DNA from: Marsupella aquatica
Taxonomy: Eukaryota > Marchantiophyta
Direction: 5' to 3'
Assembly (NCBI GenBank): GCA_973895155.1
Contig: OZ316892.1
Coordinates: forward strand, 18,910,001-18,974,000
Length of the DNA stretch: 64,000 nt
The notes under the pieces were generated by a model that saw only the letters and a program-made list of their open reading frames with translations, did not search any database and was not told the origin of the DNA. Below are positions 31,858-44,400 of the stretch, piece by piece (the stretch's first letter is position 1; the number at the start of each line of letters is the position of its first letter). A program made the position numbers and the translations under genes.

Positions 31858-33311
31858 CTACACATTCACCACAAAGTTTTTAATTTGAGTTGAGTGTCAA
31901 GAATCCATATTTCCTATCTAAATCAATTGAAGTGTATACATTGCTCTAAGAATTCATACACAATCTAGAATTACACAGTTCAGTGTCTAGTTTTTGTTAA
32001 ATGCTTCACGCACTGAATTAAAAACCAGAGAGAAATACATTTGCCAAGAGCAGATTGCACTGTCTAATCAAATATAGTATTGGCGGTTATGTGGTTGTGC
32101 TTCACTCGATTCAGAGCCAGAGAGACACAATTCGCTAGCAGCAGATTGCAATGTCCATTGAAATATAACATAGGATTTGTGCAAGAGAAATAGAATTTTG
32201 ATAGTCGATGCAGGACAACAAAAGGAATGCGAGAATTCAGAGGAATCGTAGTTTCAGAAAAGTCTAATGACAATGAGGTCTAATGACAATGTGGATTTTA
32301 TGGATCATACATTACTTTTTTGTAGACAAATGCCCCATTAGATATCTTGGATTTCTTCTATTCAATCCACAAATGGCAGTTAATTAATCTGCTGTCAATT
32401 GAGCTCACAATCCGCCTCAAACTGTTGAAAACTATTTTAGAATGCTGTTGCTGAAAGGTGGACAAGCTATGCCGGCCCAAGCAGCAGCATGTGGAGCTAT
32501 GGTGGAAGCTGGGACCTCAAAGCGACAAGAGCTATGGTGGCCACGTTCAAGCTCAGAAAAAAAAATCGTGAGTGGGAGCCGAATGTCCCAGGCACCCGAT
32601 CCGGCGCGGGTCACAGCAGCCGGGTCGCGTCGCACACAGCAGCTGGGCCGGTGGAAGGAGTTACCGCCAAACGGCGGTTTTTTGGGGCCAGTCACCGGGG
32701 CACGCCCGTCGCCTTTGAGGGGCGAGGGTACCCCGCAAGGAGCGGGAGGGCTCGCCAGCCTCCCCACAGCCTCCTTGCCCGCACTCCCTAACGTACGGCC
32801 CCTGCGTGGCAGACGGCCCTGGATTCCTGGGGTTTCCGTGCGGTCGGGCGCTCCCTGCCCCGTACCTGCATGGAACCCCACTCTTACTCCCGCAGAAAAG
32901 TTAACATCCTAAAAAAATACGTGATGGACCCCCAAAAGTTTTGTTATAGTACAGTAGAGGACAGACAGTACAGTCGCCTTTGACTGCGAGCCCTCAGGGA
33001 TAAATGGCATTAATGTATAGGGCAGAGCTCCGAGGTGGGTCGAGCGATAGAGTTGGAATCGTGGCGAGACTGGAAACGACTGTCGTTGTACCACTCTTTC
33101 TCCGCTTCGCCTGAAACAATTACGTCGTGATGATGATCATTGGTACTCCAGATCAGGCGAGGAGCATGACATCCTCGACCGTTTCGCTTTTCTAGAGCTC
33201 AAAATCATGGACCGGGACACCGAATCATGACTGACGGAGTACTGTCATGACTGATTGTGTGGTCTCTTGCTGTAGTGCCGCATTTAAGATTCTGGAATTG
33301 GAGAATTGGAC
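31858..33311. other. No gene seen; GC-rich island 32560-32890
   Basis: Mostly AT-rich, but 32560-32890 is sharply GC-rich, with overlapping open frames on both strands and no recognisable protein. A TGATGGACCCCCAAAA word at 32922 resembles the MITE family seen from 39567 onward. Confidence 0.4.
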
Positions 33312-33340
33312 TGGAGAGGAGAGGAGAGGAGAGGAGAGGA
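33312..33340. repeat. (GGAGA)n microsatellite
   Basis: Short run of about five GGAGA units. From 33341 to 35776 I see no gene except short unrecognised ORFs; the open frames at 33539-33886 and 33947-34216 lack support. Confidence 0.9.
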
Positions 33341-34640
33341 AAAGAAAAGGTGTCATGTCGTAGAAAGTGTGGAAGGATGATTGAGCGGTGCATTTAAAGC
33401 TTCAAGTCCAGATTACAGACCATCAATGGAGGAAGATCTAGGACGAGGTTTGCCTTTCGAAGTCGAGTTCGGTCTTTATGTTTGAGTAAGTTGTTGCAGT
33501 AGGCTATGATTGCCAGCCAGGAGTGAACTCGAGTTGACATGGTGGGCATGAGTGAGCTGCAGCCACATAAGATGGAAGATAGGTACTCATTTTGGAATGA
33601 TTTGCTCAGCAGGACTTTGTGCTCGGTCTTCGATGATACCTCACAACTTTCAAATATTGCTTACTCCGGTCTTTATAAAACGATCGCAGCGAATATGATT
33701 GCAGGCATTGGTGCCTGCCAATTCGAATCGGCGCTGGTTCTGAAGACACGTTCCTTCAATTCGGCCGTTGGCGCACACCGGGCGCTCAGATCCATCAGGA
33801 GTTCGACGGTTATGAACTGCACAGAAAACTTCCAGTTCATGGGTGAGGTTCGTCTCTTAAGTGATCTGAAGAGTGTGATGCACTGAGATTCCTGCACTGT
33901 TTAAAATGAAAAGTAGATAGTTTACAGGTTTACGAAGCATTGATTCTTGGACAGACAGAATAGTCTAATCAATCCAGCTGCGAAAGATTTTGAAGGCCAT
34001 GCAAACTGTAAGACCTTCGAGTGCATGTTCACCGGATTCAACTGGAGAACTTGGGAAACTGTCACTCTAGAAAAGCTGAAGACGAACCTACGTACTCGCT
34101 GCAGTTTCAGCTTGCAATCTAACGAATCCAAGTGGCAAATGGAATTCAGTCAAACGACTGTTCCTAGTCTGTGGCACGAGCCCGCGTTACTTAAATGGCG
34201 GGTTGAGGACGCGTAATGGCATGATTTTGTCCAACTGAAGCGAGTATTTTATGGCCATCAGAAAAGCCGAGATAGATGTGTTCTACAATGAGTGTCCTCA
34301 GGACGCTCAAGCTGATATTCGGCAAGCCCCGTGGTTTCAGAATTGGGGACTGCCTACGCAGTGTGCCTACTTAATGTTGTAGACAGCCCCACCAAGCAGA
34401 TGGTGAACGACAAGAATAATACCTCTGATCTCCTCCAGATTCCAAGACAGCTGATATGTGTGATCTGCAGGCGAATTGAGCTCAAAAATTCAAATTGAGC
34501 TTAAAACTTCAATGGAATTTTTGGGAAGTAATGTCGCGAGCAACATGAGGCCGGTCCATTGCCTTCCTAAATTAAATTTCATGGGTTGATTCCAAACAAA
34601 ATCCCGTAAAAGTAGCCCATTCTCTGAATTTCAACAGTCT

Positions 34641-34728
34641 GGCGAATATAGAAGTGGCTGTTATCAATCTTAGATTTCACAACTGGCAAATATAGAAGTG
34701 GCTCTTGTCAATCTTAGATTTAACAACT
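34641..34728. repeat. 44-bp tandem duplication
   Basis: Two near-identical units starting GGCGAATATAGAAGTGGCT and GGCAAATATAGAAGTGGCT. Confidence 0.85.
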
Positions 34729-35776
34729 CTAACAATCGTAGAAATCCATCGCTATCTCACCAGGTTGCTATCTAGCTACTAGCAATCAGGCAGCCGAACG
34801 ACCTTGAATTAAGTTTTGCAAAATGCGCCGGGAGAAGATCTGATGGATCTGGTGTCAAAAACTTTCCAACTCGCTCCTCTACGAGAGTCAATTCTTTTCT
34901 CCTAGTGTACAGATATCCTGGGAGAAATCCTCCACAAATAGTCAGCTACATAGCGCAAACAGATGTCATCAAAAGTAGCCCCACGGTGGTGGAGATCGAG
35001 CGCGAGCTGCCGCCTGCCTGCCTCTAGGTTGAGTAGCTGAGATGCCAATTGCCAAGCATGGTACGCGTTGCAATGGCAAAAAAGTGTCTTGCATCAACTA
35101 CTCAGTAACGGAAGAGAGTACTAGCGCCATTGCGCAAGCCGCCTGAGGACTGGATTTTTTAATCAACGGTGCGTCCTGGTATTCTCCTCCTCAGCAGGAT
35201 AATTCTTGCCGTTTGGGACGAAATTGTACAAGATGGTGGCCCCCCCAACGAGTATTTAGCGCGCGGCTGTGAACAAATGATCGAAACCTTTGCACTGACT
35301 GAGCAGCTAACAGAACACTTCAGAGTGACTGTGATCATAAGCTTAGAATCTGTACAAGTCGTCCATTAACAGACTTGTTGGCTGAGCTTCCCAGTTAATG
35401 TCGTACATGACGAATGAACAAGCATCCAGGACGACACGGCCACTTACTTATAAGTGGCGCTGTAGTGAAATTAGAACTACTGCATCTGGAAGAATCGGAT
35501 ATTTGAGAGAACGGGACTGTGCGCGCCAAATCGCTCTGCTCGAATCCTAATCACGGCTCATGCAATGACAGACGAAAATGAAAAAATTTGAAATTATGTC
35601 TCTAGGCTTCAGGAAAGCTGTGTCTGCGCCGGTTAAATCCGTGGTGTGTACAATGAAATATACCTCTCGCCGTCATGGGGAAAAGAAATCCCCGCAAGCT
35701 ACCGGTATACGGCTCTGTACAAGTGCAAGAATGTGCGGCGGTATGGTTGGTTGCACGTTTGGCTGACCAGGGTCTC

Positions 35777-37921
35777 TCATATGGCATCTGCAAAGAGCTC
35801 CCGCCACACATCAGCGAACACCTTGACAATTACGGAGTGGTACTCCGCAGAATTGAGAGACAAATAACACCGTAATAGCTCTTCCAAGTCAGTAGCTCCC
35901 TGAATCTCCTTTTCCACGATCATCTCTACCATCGAGTCTCGAAAGTCGGTGTAAGGATCGTAAGAGGATTTGACTACCGCCACGCTTTCTTTCACTTTGC
36001 CATGCAAATCAGTCGGAAGTGGGGGAGGAGCTTTTGCCTTACGCCCTTTTCTCCTCCTGCTGTGAGTTCCTCTCTTCTTTTTAGGCAGTTTTTCTTGATC
36101 CTGGGACTTCGACATAGCCTTGTTCATTAATCTCCTGGACCCCCGCAAACTGGTATACGCTTTCCCTTCAGAACTTTCGGAAACATCGCTCTCGAGCCGG
36201 AGATTGACCAATTGGTCTTCTATTTGCACGTCGATTTGGCGGAAACGGTGCTGTCCTGACTCCTTCAATCTGGACACCATAGGAAGCTCCCTGACGCTCA
36301 CGTCGCTGAGCGACTCGTCCCCCCTGTTCTTCCGCACTTCGAGCTTCGACCACGCCTTCGCCGTGGCATCCATGTCGGCTTCAAAGGAAGTTGCAGGGAG
36401 GCTTGATTTATATCCCATCGAGTAGGTCCTCTCGAACCGTGGCTGCACCTGATCCACTGGCCCTAATTTGCTGTACTCCCCGAAGCGGTCACTTGAGGTC
36501 TTGAGCAGGAGCTGCTCGGTGCTCGCAGGTTCATCCTCCTCATCCATCTCCTCGTCCATCGGTCGGGGCGGTGTCGACAAGAATATGATCCTTGATCCCT
36601 TTTTCCCTCCTGATTTCTGATTTTCCACGATCTGATGCTCCCGCACAACATCGCCCCGTAAGCTGTGATTGGACCAAGTGCTCTTCGATCTAGCATGCGA
36701 GCCTCCTGCTGAAGCTCGCCTATGTCTATTGTCCATTTCATCGCTCGAGTTGGACGACCATTTCTTTCTCCTGGATTTACTCTGCCCATCCTGCTCCAAC
36801 GAGGTGGTGAAAAGCTCATCATTGTCGCTGGAAGATGAGGAAAATGATCTCTCCCAAGGGTGGTCCCCATCCTCGGCCGTGTTGCCATCTCCGTCCGTCA
36901 ATGTATGGAGCATATGGCTTCGTCCGCTAACGCCACTATGTTCAACCTCAGAAGAAGCACGCTGTGAAGGCAGGTCGTATTTTGCGGCCTCTCGTACCTC
37001 TTCGTAAGGGTCCCTGAGCGAACATTTCATATCCGGTGTAAGGGCAAGCACCCCATCCGTATGGAAAATGCCTGGAGAAGGTGCGAGCTTGCTAGATTTC
37101 TTATATCCCTTTCTTTTCCTCGGAGCCAATTTGTTCCTACCCACTTCGTTATCTACTTCAGCCAGGACACTCCATTCACTCAAAGTATCCTTGTCCCACG
37201 CCTTTGCATCCTTAGCCTTAGTCCGCGAATGTTGTGATCTGTGTCGCTCCCTACGCTGCGCTGCAGCTCGGTCTCTCGAGCGAAGCTCCGATTCCATGTC
37301 TATTTGCTTGCTGCAGCTTCGGAAGCCGCACCTGGTACTCAACCAACCGTTGCGACCAGGGACAGATATATGAGTGGACGTGCTCTCCGTTCTGAGGGAG
37401 CCAGAGGATGCATCGAAGGCTTTCATTGAAGAAGACCTTTCCGTTCTTCTCCTCGATGGAGGAGAGCCTCCGGGTGGGTAGGCAATGTCAAAGCTCTTGT
37501 AGCTCATTGGAGTTTGAACGAGAGATGAATTCCTGTGCAAATCGAGAGGAGATAGAGACTTCGGAACGAGCGCTCGAGTCAAATTGTGCTCCTCATCGTG
37601 TTGTGCGCGACGATCGCCGTCTCCAACTGCGTGTTCGTCTCCGCTCCCAAATGCAAGACCTCTCCGATTCTCGTGCAATTGCTCCTCGCTTTCCTCTTCA
37701 ATGTCCTGCAGAATATCTCCAATGCCCCCTTCCTCAGATAATTGAGCACTCTCGTGATCAGGCCCTGAGGTACCAAGCACTTCGTTGTCGAGAAGATTTT
37801 TCCTCTTCTTCTTCCTGTTCAAAAATGGTAACGATAATTTGAAGCGCCGAGGTCTGCTGGCTCCAGTCATGGCACGGCTTACGCTGCTACTGCTCTCCAC
37901 GATCCTTTGCTGCCTCCACAA
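35777..37921 (-). CDS. OVATE-family protein (OFP-type transcriptional regulator), unusually long
   Basis: Single-exon ORF of 714 residues; an alternative start at 37870 (MTGASRPRRFKLSLPFL) gives about 697. The last ~60 residues are a textbook OVATE domain: DPYTDFRDSMVEMIVEKEI, DLEELLRCYLSLNSAEYH, then VIVKVFADVWRELF. OVATE proteins are plant nuclear or cytoplasmic regulators that bind TALE homeodomain proteins and repress genes of growth and organ shape. Before the domain is a basic KKKRGTHSRRRKGRK patch (possible nuclear signal). The preceding ~600 residues are Ser/Glu/Arg-rich and probably disordered, with a KKKRKN basic patch near the N-terminus. Angiosperm OFPs are usually 150-400 residues. 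The frame is free of lesions, unlike the surrounding elements, so I consider it a working host gene. Confidence 0.9.
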   Translation of the reverse strand: MWRQQRIVESSSSVSRAMTGASRPRRFKLSLPFLNRKKKRKNLLDNEVLGTSGPDHESAQLSEEGGIGDILQDIEEESEEQLHENRRGLAFGSGDEHAVGDGDRRAQHDEEHNLTRALVPKSLSPLDLHRNSSLVQTPMSYKSFDIAYPPGGSPPSRRRTERSSSMKAFDASSGSLRTESTSTHISVPGRNGWLSTRCGFRSCSKQIDMESELRSRDRAAAQRRERHRSQHSRTKAKDAKAWDKDTLSEWSVLAEVDNEVGRNKLAPRKRKGYKKSSKLAPSPGIFHTDGVLALTPDMKCSLRDPYEEVREAAKYDLPSQRASSEVEHSGVSGRSHMLHTLTDGDGNTAEDGDHPWERSFSSSSSDNDELFTTSLEQDGQSKSRRKKWSSNSSDEMDNRHRRASAGGSHARSKSTWSNHSLRGDVVREHQIVENQKSGGKKGSRIIFLSTPPRPMDEEMDEEDEPASTEQLLLKTSSDRFGEYSKLGPVDQVQPRFERTYSMGYKSSLPATSFEADMDATAKAWSKLEVRKNRGDESLSDVSVRELPMVSRLKESGQHRFRQIDVQIEDQLVNLRLESDVSESSEGKAYTSLRGSRRLMNKAMSKSQDQEKLPKKKRGTHSRRRKGRKAKAPPPLPTDLHGKVKESVAVVKSSYDPYTDFRDSMVEMIVEKEIQGATDLEELLRCYLSLNSAEYHSVIVKVFADVWRELFADAI

Positions 37922-38376
37922 TGCCCCCTTCTCTACCTCAAGTCTCCTGGCTGCGTCGCCAATCTAGAAATTTGCGATTCCTTCCGCCTCGAATGAATAA
38001 ATCCAGAATCTGCTACATGATCGTAGTCGAAAGCAACCAAATTACATCCCCAAATCCTTCCTGCTCCGAGTAATGTCCAGGACTCCGACCATTTTTGCGC
38101 CGAACCCCCGCATTTTCTCTAAAACTTTCTCGACACTGCCAAAGTTCAGAAAATGTAGGATGTCACACGTTTCCTCCTCTATCCTGCAAACGCACCTCAC
38201 CTCGCTGCTGCGTGCCGCCAGCGGAGATCCGCATCCAGACTCTGCATCTACTGGACGGACTCAACTCAACTCTCCCCGATTGTCTTCCGCAACACTCAAT
38301 CCACACACACCATCAAACATTCATACGGCATCCCGTCAGTCCACACAGTGATGTACCAATGCGGTTCCGTGCTTGA

Positions 38377-38780
38377 GAGCATTTGATCCTTGATCCACAC
38401 ATCCCGTGATTGATTATCACTCACTCCTCCCCTACTTGCTCTTCTTCACAAGTGCTCGTTCTCATTTGCTCCGCCTCTTTCTCCATTCAACTCCACTCCA
38501 TTCAGCTCCGACTCCTGCTCTTGCTCTAAACCCACATTCCGGCATTTCTCTCTCTATCGCTCAGGAGTCTCATCTGCTTCAGAGCATTTCATCATTGATC
38601 CACACATCCCGAGATTGATTATCACTCACTCTTCCCCTAATTTCTCTTCTTCACGGGTGCTCGTTCTCATCTGCTCCGCCTCTTTCTCCACTCAACTCCA
38701 CTCAGCTCCCACTCCTGCTCTTGCGCGCAACCCACATGCCGACATCTCTCTCTCTCTCTCTATCTCTCTATCTCTCAGCG
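38377..38780. repeat. ~205-bp tandem duplication and CT tract upstream of the OVATE gene
   Basis: Units start at 38377 and 38582 (GAGCATTT.ATC.TTGATCC), each with CACTCACTC, GTGCTCGTTCTCAT and TCCGCCTCTTTCTCC. The second ends in a (CT)n run near 38744-38777, which reads GA on the gene strand. It lies 450-860 bp upstream of the OVATE start, so it may be 5' UTR or promoter. Confidence 0.85.
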
Positions 38781-39566
38781 GAGCAGCTAGACGACCAAAA
38801 GTTCGACTCCTCCGACGAAACGTGCGGAAAGGCTCTCGAGCTGCGGTTTCGTGTGACGACGTGCCGTGTTAAAAGGCGAGATGCCAGCTCCACAAGCGAA
38901 TGCCATTCCCCAATGAACCCACTCGTAATTCAGTGTTCCTTCATCGACTGTACTGTGAGTGTAATCCCTCGTCTTTCCACTCTGTCCACCTCCTGCGTTC
39001 GTCTTTCGTCGTCAAAACGACGACTTATTACTTTCGGGACACAGGAGACGCAAAAGGGGAACGAGCTACAGCAAATCAACTCTTCTTCGCACGATGGAGT
39101 CTGCGAGATCGAGATCGGGATCGGGCAGAGTGGCAGACCGGGCCCGAAAAGGAAACCCTCCCCGCTCAGCCCACAAATCAAAATCACACTACTACTCCAC
39201 GACCACCTTTTTTCGGGACGGAGCCGGCCCGGAACCCGAAAAAACATCCCGTGCATGACCTGCCCGTGTCTCCCGAGACACCCCTCCCAAACATCTTCAC
39301 GATGAGTTCCATTCACTTTGTGCACCACCTGGAAAAACAAATGCAGGTTCTTAGGGGTAAAGTTTGAAACTCTTACCGGGCTACATTGCTACAACCACTA
39401 TGTTGGAAGACCATCCATCCCAACTAGTTCCATTTGGGGAATATTTTTATGCAGCAGCTGAGGAAAAATGCCCCAACTGCTGCATAAAATTTCTGTGATA
39501 CAGGTGACCTTCATTAAAGCCCAATCTTCTGGCGAACGAATGGGGGAATTTGGGGCATAATTTTAC
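38781..39566. other. No gene recognised
   Basis: Moderately GC-rich with overlapping open frames (for example 38900-39367 plus and 38930-39340 minus), none resembling a known protein. Confidence 0.35.
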
Positions 39567-39633
39567 ATGATGGACCCCAAAATGAAGTGTGTCACTTGAT
39601 GGACCCCATAAGTGATAAGACCATTGATAGACC
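39567..39633. mobile_element. MITE fragment, TGATGGACCCC family
   Basis: TGATGGACCCCAAAATGAAG and a second TTGATGGACCCCATAAG, then CCATTGATAGACC. Partial relative of 40641-40787. Confidence 0.55.
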
Positions 39634-40486
39634 TTAATTCCTTGGTTCCTTGGTGTTGTTTGAAGAGAAAACTTTGGTTTGGGGTTTTGGTTTGAAATGG
39701 GTTTAAAACCTGTTTGGTTAACTCAAACACATCCAGTTTTCAACGCGCTTTGATGCATTTGCACAAAGTAATTTTGGTGCAGGGCACCGAGTTGCTGACA
39801 GTCACGGTTTGCCGGAAATTCTTTCCCTGCAAAATTCCTGTCAAAGCAATGGTCACAAAAAGTAGTGGGTTGAGATGCCCTATTGAGCGAGTCTTTTTCA
39901 GTAGCCCAAATTGACTCCAGATTCCATCCCAAATTTGCTAGATTCTACCTCTTCAAAAAGTCTCAGTAAATTTGCTTATTTCAGTTGTCTTCCTTGAGGC
40001 GGTTTTTCCCAATCTAGCCACTGATAGCAATAGCCACAGAATCTGGCCGTCAATACTAAATCTGGGGACAATCTGATGGCCAAGAAATAATTTGCGAAAA
40101 TTAGACAGTAAAATACCTACCGTAGCGTCGAAAAAGAAAACCTTAAAATGACGGTGTTCCATTGCGTTTCCCGGGAATGAGTGAAATCTTTACCCTGCCC
40201 AGCTCGGCTGCGCGGGTCCGGCACTGACCCCGAGGAGGCGAGGAGTGTGAGTGTCGAGAAGGCGTATACGGTACAGTAAAGTTTTCTGTACGCAGTCTGC
40301 ACGGGAGTCTCGCGTGTGTCCAGGATTGGGGGACTGACAACGGGCAGCTTCCCAAGAAAGTGCACTTTTCCTGTTTACTCTGGGCGAGTCTGGTCTGGAG
40401 TTCTGGACTGCTTTGCCTGCCCGGCGGGTCCCGGCAAGACGTGGGCACCGTGGCGCTTCTCTCAGCTAACCGCGGTCTCTCTCGGT

Positions 40487-40605
40487 GTCATATCAAGCGT
40501 CCTCCCCCTTCAAGTACCATATCAAGTGCCCTATCAAGTGTCCTCTCCCTTCAGGTACCATATCAAGTGTCATATCAAGTGTCCTCTCCCTTTGAGTACC
40601 ATATA
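40487..40605. repeat. ~42-bp tandem repeat, 3 units
   Basis: Units of GTACCATATCAAGTG, CATATCAAGTGTCCTC and TCCCTTCAG. 39634-40486 holds no recognised gene. Confidence 0.8.
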
Positions 40606-40640
40606 TATATCCCTATAGCAGCGATTCTGGAGGTTATTCC

Positions 40641-40787
40641 TTGATGGACCCCCAAAATCAAACTTTTCTTGACAACCAACCCCATAAGGTTTTGGGGACG
40701 GTGATAAACCTCTATCAAAGTCTATCAATGGTCTGGAGCACTCAGGAAGTCCTATCAAATAATACTTTTCATTGTGGGGTCCATCAA
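40641..40787. mobile_element. MITE, TTGATGGACCCC inverted ends
   Basis: 147-bp core bounded by perfect 12-bp inverted repeats TTGATGGACCCC...GGGGTCCATCAA. The true ends may lie some 10-15 bp further out (GGAGGTTATTCC on the left). Interior shares CAACCAACCCCATAAG and CTATCAA with the copy at 55961. Confidence 0.8.
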
Positions 40788-42869
40788 GCATGTTTTTCAA
40801 CCATTTTGTAAACAATCAATTCCTAAACAAACAATTAGGTGAGATTAATTAGGATGCAATCCTAGTCATTCAATGTGGGGACATGACACATTTCATTTTA
40901 CATGAAATTAGGCACAATCAAGCAAAGGCTTCACCGATCATAGTCATCTACCATTGGACCCCTTGTGAATCCCTTTTCTAACATGTGTTTATTATCTGGT
41001 CCAAAACTTATACTCCTCTTGTGGTGCTCAGAAAAATGGATCAAGTGGCCATTTCTATTCAGGGTCTTTGCATTTATTATCTTCTGACCTGACACATATG
41101 CCTCCGACATTTTTATTGTTTGAAACTGGCCCTCGTCTTTGCTTGTGGATGGAGATAAATTCAACAGACTCCACAGTCTTTTAAAGTCCCCCTTACTGGA
41201 CCGGTTTCATGACTCTGGAAATAATATGAATCCCCCTCATAGAAAGCCCTGAGATGTATAATACAGATCCAATCTTGCGCACAATTATTTTTAAGGCCAA
41301 GCTCCTTTGGTCTTTGGAGGGAAAGCGAATAATACCCGGCCAGGGTTCAAAAATTTGCCGACATTTGTACTCTCTTCTCAAACTTTTTGACATTTTCTGT
41401 CCCAATGGACATACCCGTACCCGACATTATTTGCCTGCCCGAGTTCACGGGCATCCAATCAAATCATCCCCGTCCACATTAATGGGCCGTTATCAATCTG
41501 ATTATCTTGTCCCTGTCTCCCTAGTTAAATGCTAGTACTCTAGTTAAGTTAGATTAGATTACATCAGAATGGCGTCATTGGCCGGGTGTATCCAGAAGAA
41601 TATTTCCTTGCCATTTCAGCCGTCGCCTCTCGTCGCTGGACGCCTCAGTGCAAGCACTCATCAGGACTTCACTACCTTATAATACCCTCGAGCCATCACG
41701 TTCACCCAAACAATTATATAGATTCGTGTCCTACTGACGATATATTTTCGCTTGTGAAATCTCGAGGTAAGTTCTCAAAGTAATTTTAATAATGTTTTCT
41801 GCAACCTGACAATATTGACTTATCAATGTATACACAAAACATTTGTGGGTACTTCTGAAACCTTCAATGCATCTTTGTGTAAACACGGACTTTTTCAGGT
41901 ATGTATTATTTTTGAAATTAACTGTCCCTGACAAAATATCTGAGGGTACTTGTGAAATATTTGAATAATATTCCATGCGTCTTGATCTATCATTCCAATG
42001 TCTACATTATATTTCAAATTAAAATCTTCTTGTCCCACTGAACAAAATACTTGTGAAACCTCCAATAATTGGAATTTTATACATCTTGATCTAACATTAT
42101 TTTTCTATGCATACCTTATTTTTTAGATTAAAAATGTAAACAGGCAAATAAATTTTTTGGCCTCACACTATCCTTCAGATAACAAAAAATTAATGTATTT
42201 TGGGCCGGACACATATCAAAATGCCATAATAGATAGTGTGCATTGGTTGATTTAAAGAAAAATAATAAATTTTATCTCTGATATCAAATGATATCATTTT
42301 TTTATGTGTGGTTAACAATACCCTAATGAATCTGCACATGACTATACGATCACCCATACATTAAGCAATCTGTTTTAAGGTATGGCTTGCACCAGAAAAC
42401 AACATATTAAGTATGAGACAAGCTCAACTTCCACCTCCATTGGCCGATTGTGCGCAGGTAAACTTGCGCAAGGGTTTGACAAGGCGGCCAATTTAGTGCC
42501 TGAACTGGCTGGTTTACAATTTGTGTTTGCTACACCTCTCTAACGTTTCATCATTTGGAGTGGGAGTGTCAAATCGAAATCTGATAACCATTTATTATTG
42601 GATGAACCTGGGCTCCCGCCTCTAAATGGGAATTGATCAATTGAGGACACCACAATTTATTTATCACATATAAATTTTGACAGAATGGTGTACTGTGTAC
42701 GAAGCGCTGTGTTGTCAATGAGAGATGCTCAACTGGTCCATCATTGAGAACGTGTTTCCGATTTGTTCCCATTCCTCTGCACTCAAAGATTCAATGAAGT
42801 ACACATCAATTGGATTCAGGCAGGAAGGAACTGTACTTTTCCCCACCCGCCAAAGCGGGCCATGACACC
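40788..42869. other. No gene seen; weak ~110-bp repeats
   Basis: AT-rich. Between about 41760 and 42120 diverged units share GGGTACTTGTGAAA and CATCTTGATCTA..ATT words. No protein recognised. Confidence 0.4.
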
Positions 42870-44400
42870 CAATTGAATTCGAATATATACTGCACTTTTC
42901 TCAGAATTGTGTCAATACTGTCTCAACTCACAAATACTATTTTGAAAACAAAAGCTCCAATTATACTGTACTTTTCTCAAAATGGTGTCAACACTCAACA
43001 CTATAAGCCCCAGGTATACAGTACTTTGCTGGGATTGGTTGTCAATACTGTCCCAACTCTCAAATACTATATTCGGAAACAAAAGCGCCAAGTATACTCA
43101 CTGTACTTTTTGCAGACTGGTGGCAATACTGTCCCGACTCTCAAATATAGTTTTAGAGACAAAGACCCCAAGTATACTCACAGTACGTTCCACAGGATGT
43201 GGATGGTGTCAATACTCTCCCCGACTCTCAAATGCTATTTCGAAAAGCAAAAGCCCCAAGGGTACTGTACTTTTCTCTGAATGGTGTCAATACTGTCCCA
43301 AGTCTCAAATACCATTTCGAAAAGCCTATACTGTACTTTTCTCAGAATGGTCAATACTGACCCCACTCTCATATACTGATTTGAAAAACAAAAGTTTCAA
43401 GTAGACTGTACTTTTCTCAGATACCGTCCATACTGTCCCTACTCTCAAATAGTTGTTTGGAAAAGTAAAGTCTCCAGTATACTGTACTTTGTTCAGATTG
43501 GTGTCAATACTGTCCCGACTCTCAACTACTTTTTGAAATACAAATCTACAGCATACTGTACTTTGCTCAGATTGGTGGCAATACTGTTCCGACTCTGAAA
43601 TGTAATTTGAAAAACGAAAGTCTCAACTACACTGGACTTTCCTCAGAATTGTGGCAATATTGTCCCGCCTCTCAAATAGTTTTTTGAAGATCGAGCCTCA
43701 GAATTATGTCAATATTATTGTTACAATGCTCAAATACTGTGTTGAAGAAACGAAAGTCCTCCTTATACTGTACTGTGATCAGATTTGTGTCAATCCTGCC
43801 CCAACTCTCAAATACTTTTTGGAAAAACAAATAGCTCAAGCATATTGTACTTTGCTCAGATTGGTGCGATACTGTCCCGGCCTCAGGTACTTTTTTGAAA
43901 AACAAAAGTCTTCAGTATCCTGTACTTTGCTCAAAATTGTGTACAATGCTGTCCCAACCCTCAAGTCTCAACCATACCTTTTGGAAAAATAACGTCTCAG
44001 TTGTACTGTACTTTGCTCAGACAGTGTGTCACAACCCTCAAATATTGTTTTGAAAGAAGAAAAGTAAAGGTCGGAACTAGACTGAACTGTGATCAGAATA
44101 GTGTCAATACTGCAGATATTTACTTGATGGACCCCCAAATTGAAATGTCTTACTTGATAGACCACATGAACTTTTGGGTACATTGATTAGATCTATCAAG
44201 AGTCCTGATCACTCATGGTCCATCAAGTAACACTTTGTATTTTCCATCAAGTATCTCTCTCTTCAATACTGTCCAAACTTTCATATATGTTTTTGAAAAA
44301 CCAACATCTCAAGTAAACTGTACTTTGATCAGTGTCAATAGTGTACAAACCAGAAAATATGTTTTTGAAAAGAAATATCAGATTTCAGTACTCTGCGACT
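42870..44400. repeat. Satellite-like array, ~80-bp unit, about 17 copies
   Basis: Unit consensus by eye: ACTGTACTTTTCTCAGA, TTGGTGTCAATACTGTCCC, AACTCTCAAATACT, a TTTTGAAAA block and CAAAAG. Units are diverged and vary in length. Additional copies at 44608-44660 and 44990-45175. A MITE interrupts the array at 44113. Frequent open frames on both strands are by-products of the repeat. Confidence 0.9.
44113..44262. mobile_element. MITE (TTGATGGACCCCC family) inserted in the satellite
   Basis: 150-bp insertion flanked by TCAATACTG at 44104-44112 and 44263-44271; joining the flanks restores a normal satellite unit. Ends include ATTTACTTGATGGACC and CCATCAAGTAT. An 8-9-bp duplication suggests hAT-type mobilisation. 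Confidence 0.8.

Noticed and set aside
32442-32912. 156-codon frame and its antisense partner in the GC-rich island
   Set aside because: Both strands are equally open and compositionally driven; no domain.
36120-37842. Plus-strand open frames opposite the OVATE gene
   Set aside because: They mirror the codon bias of the real minus-strand gene and have no domains.
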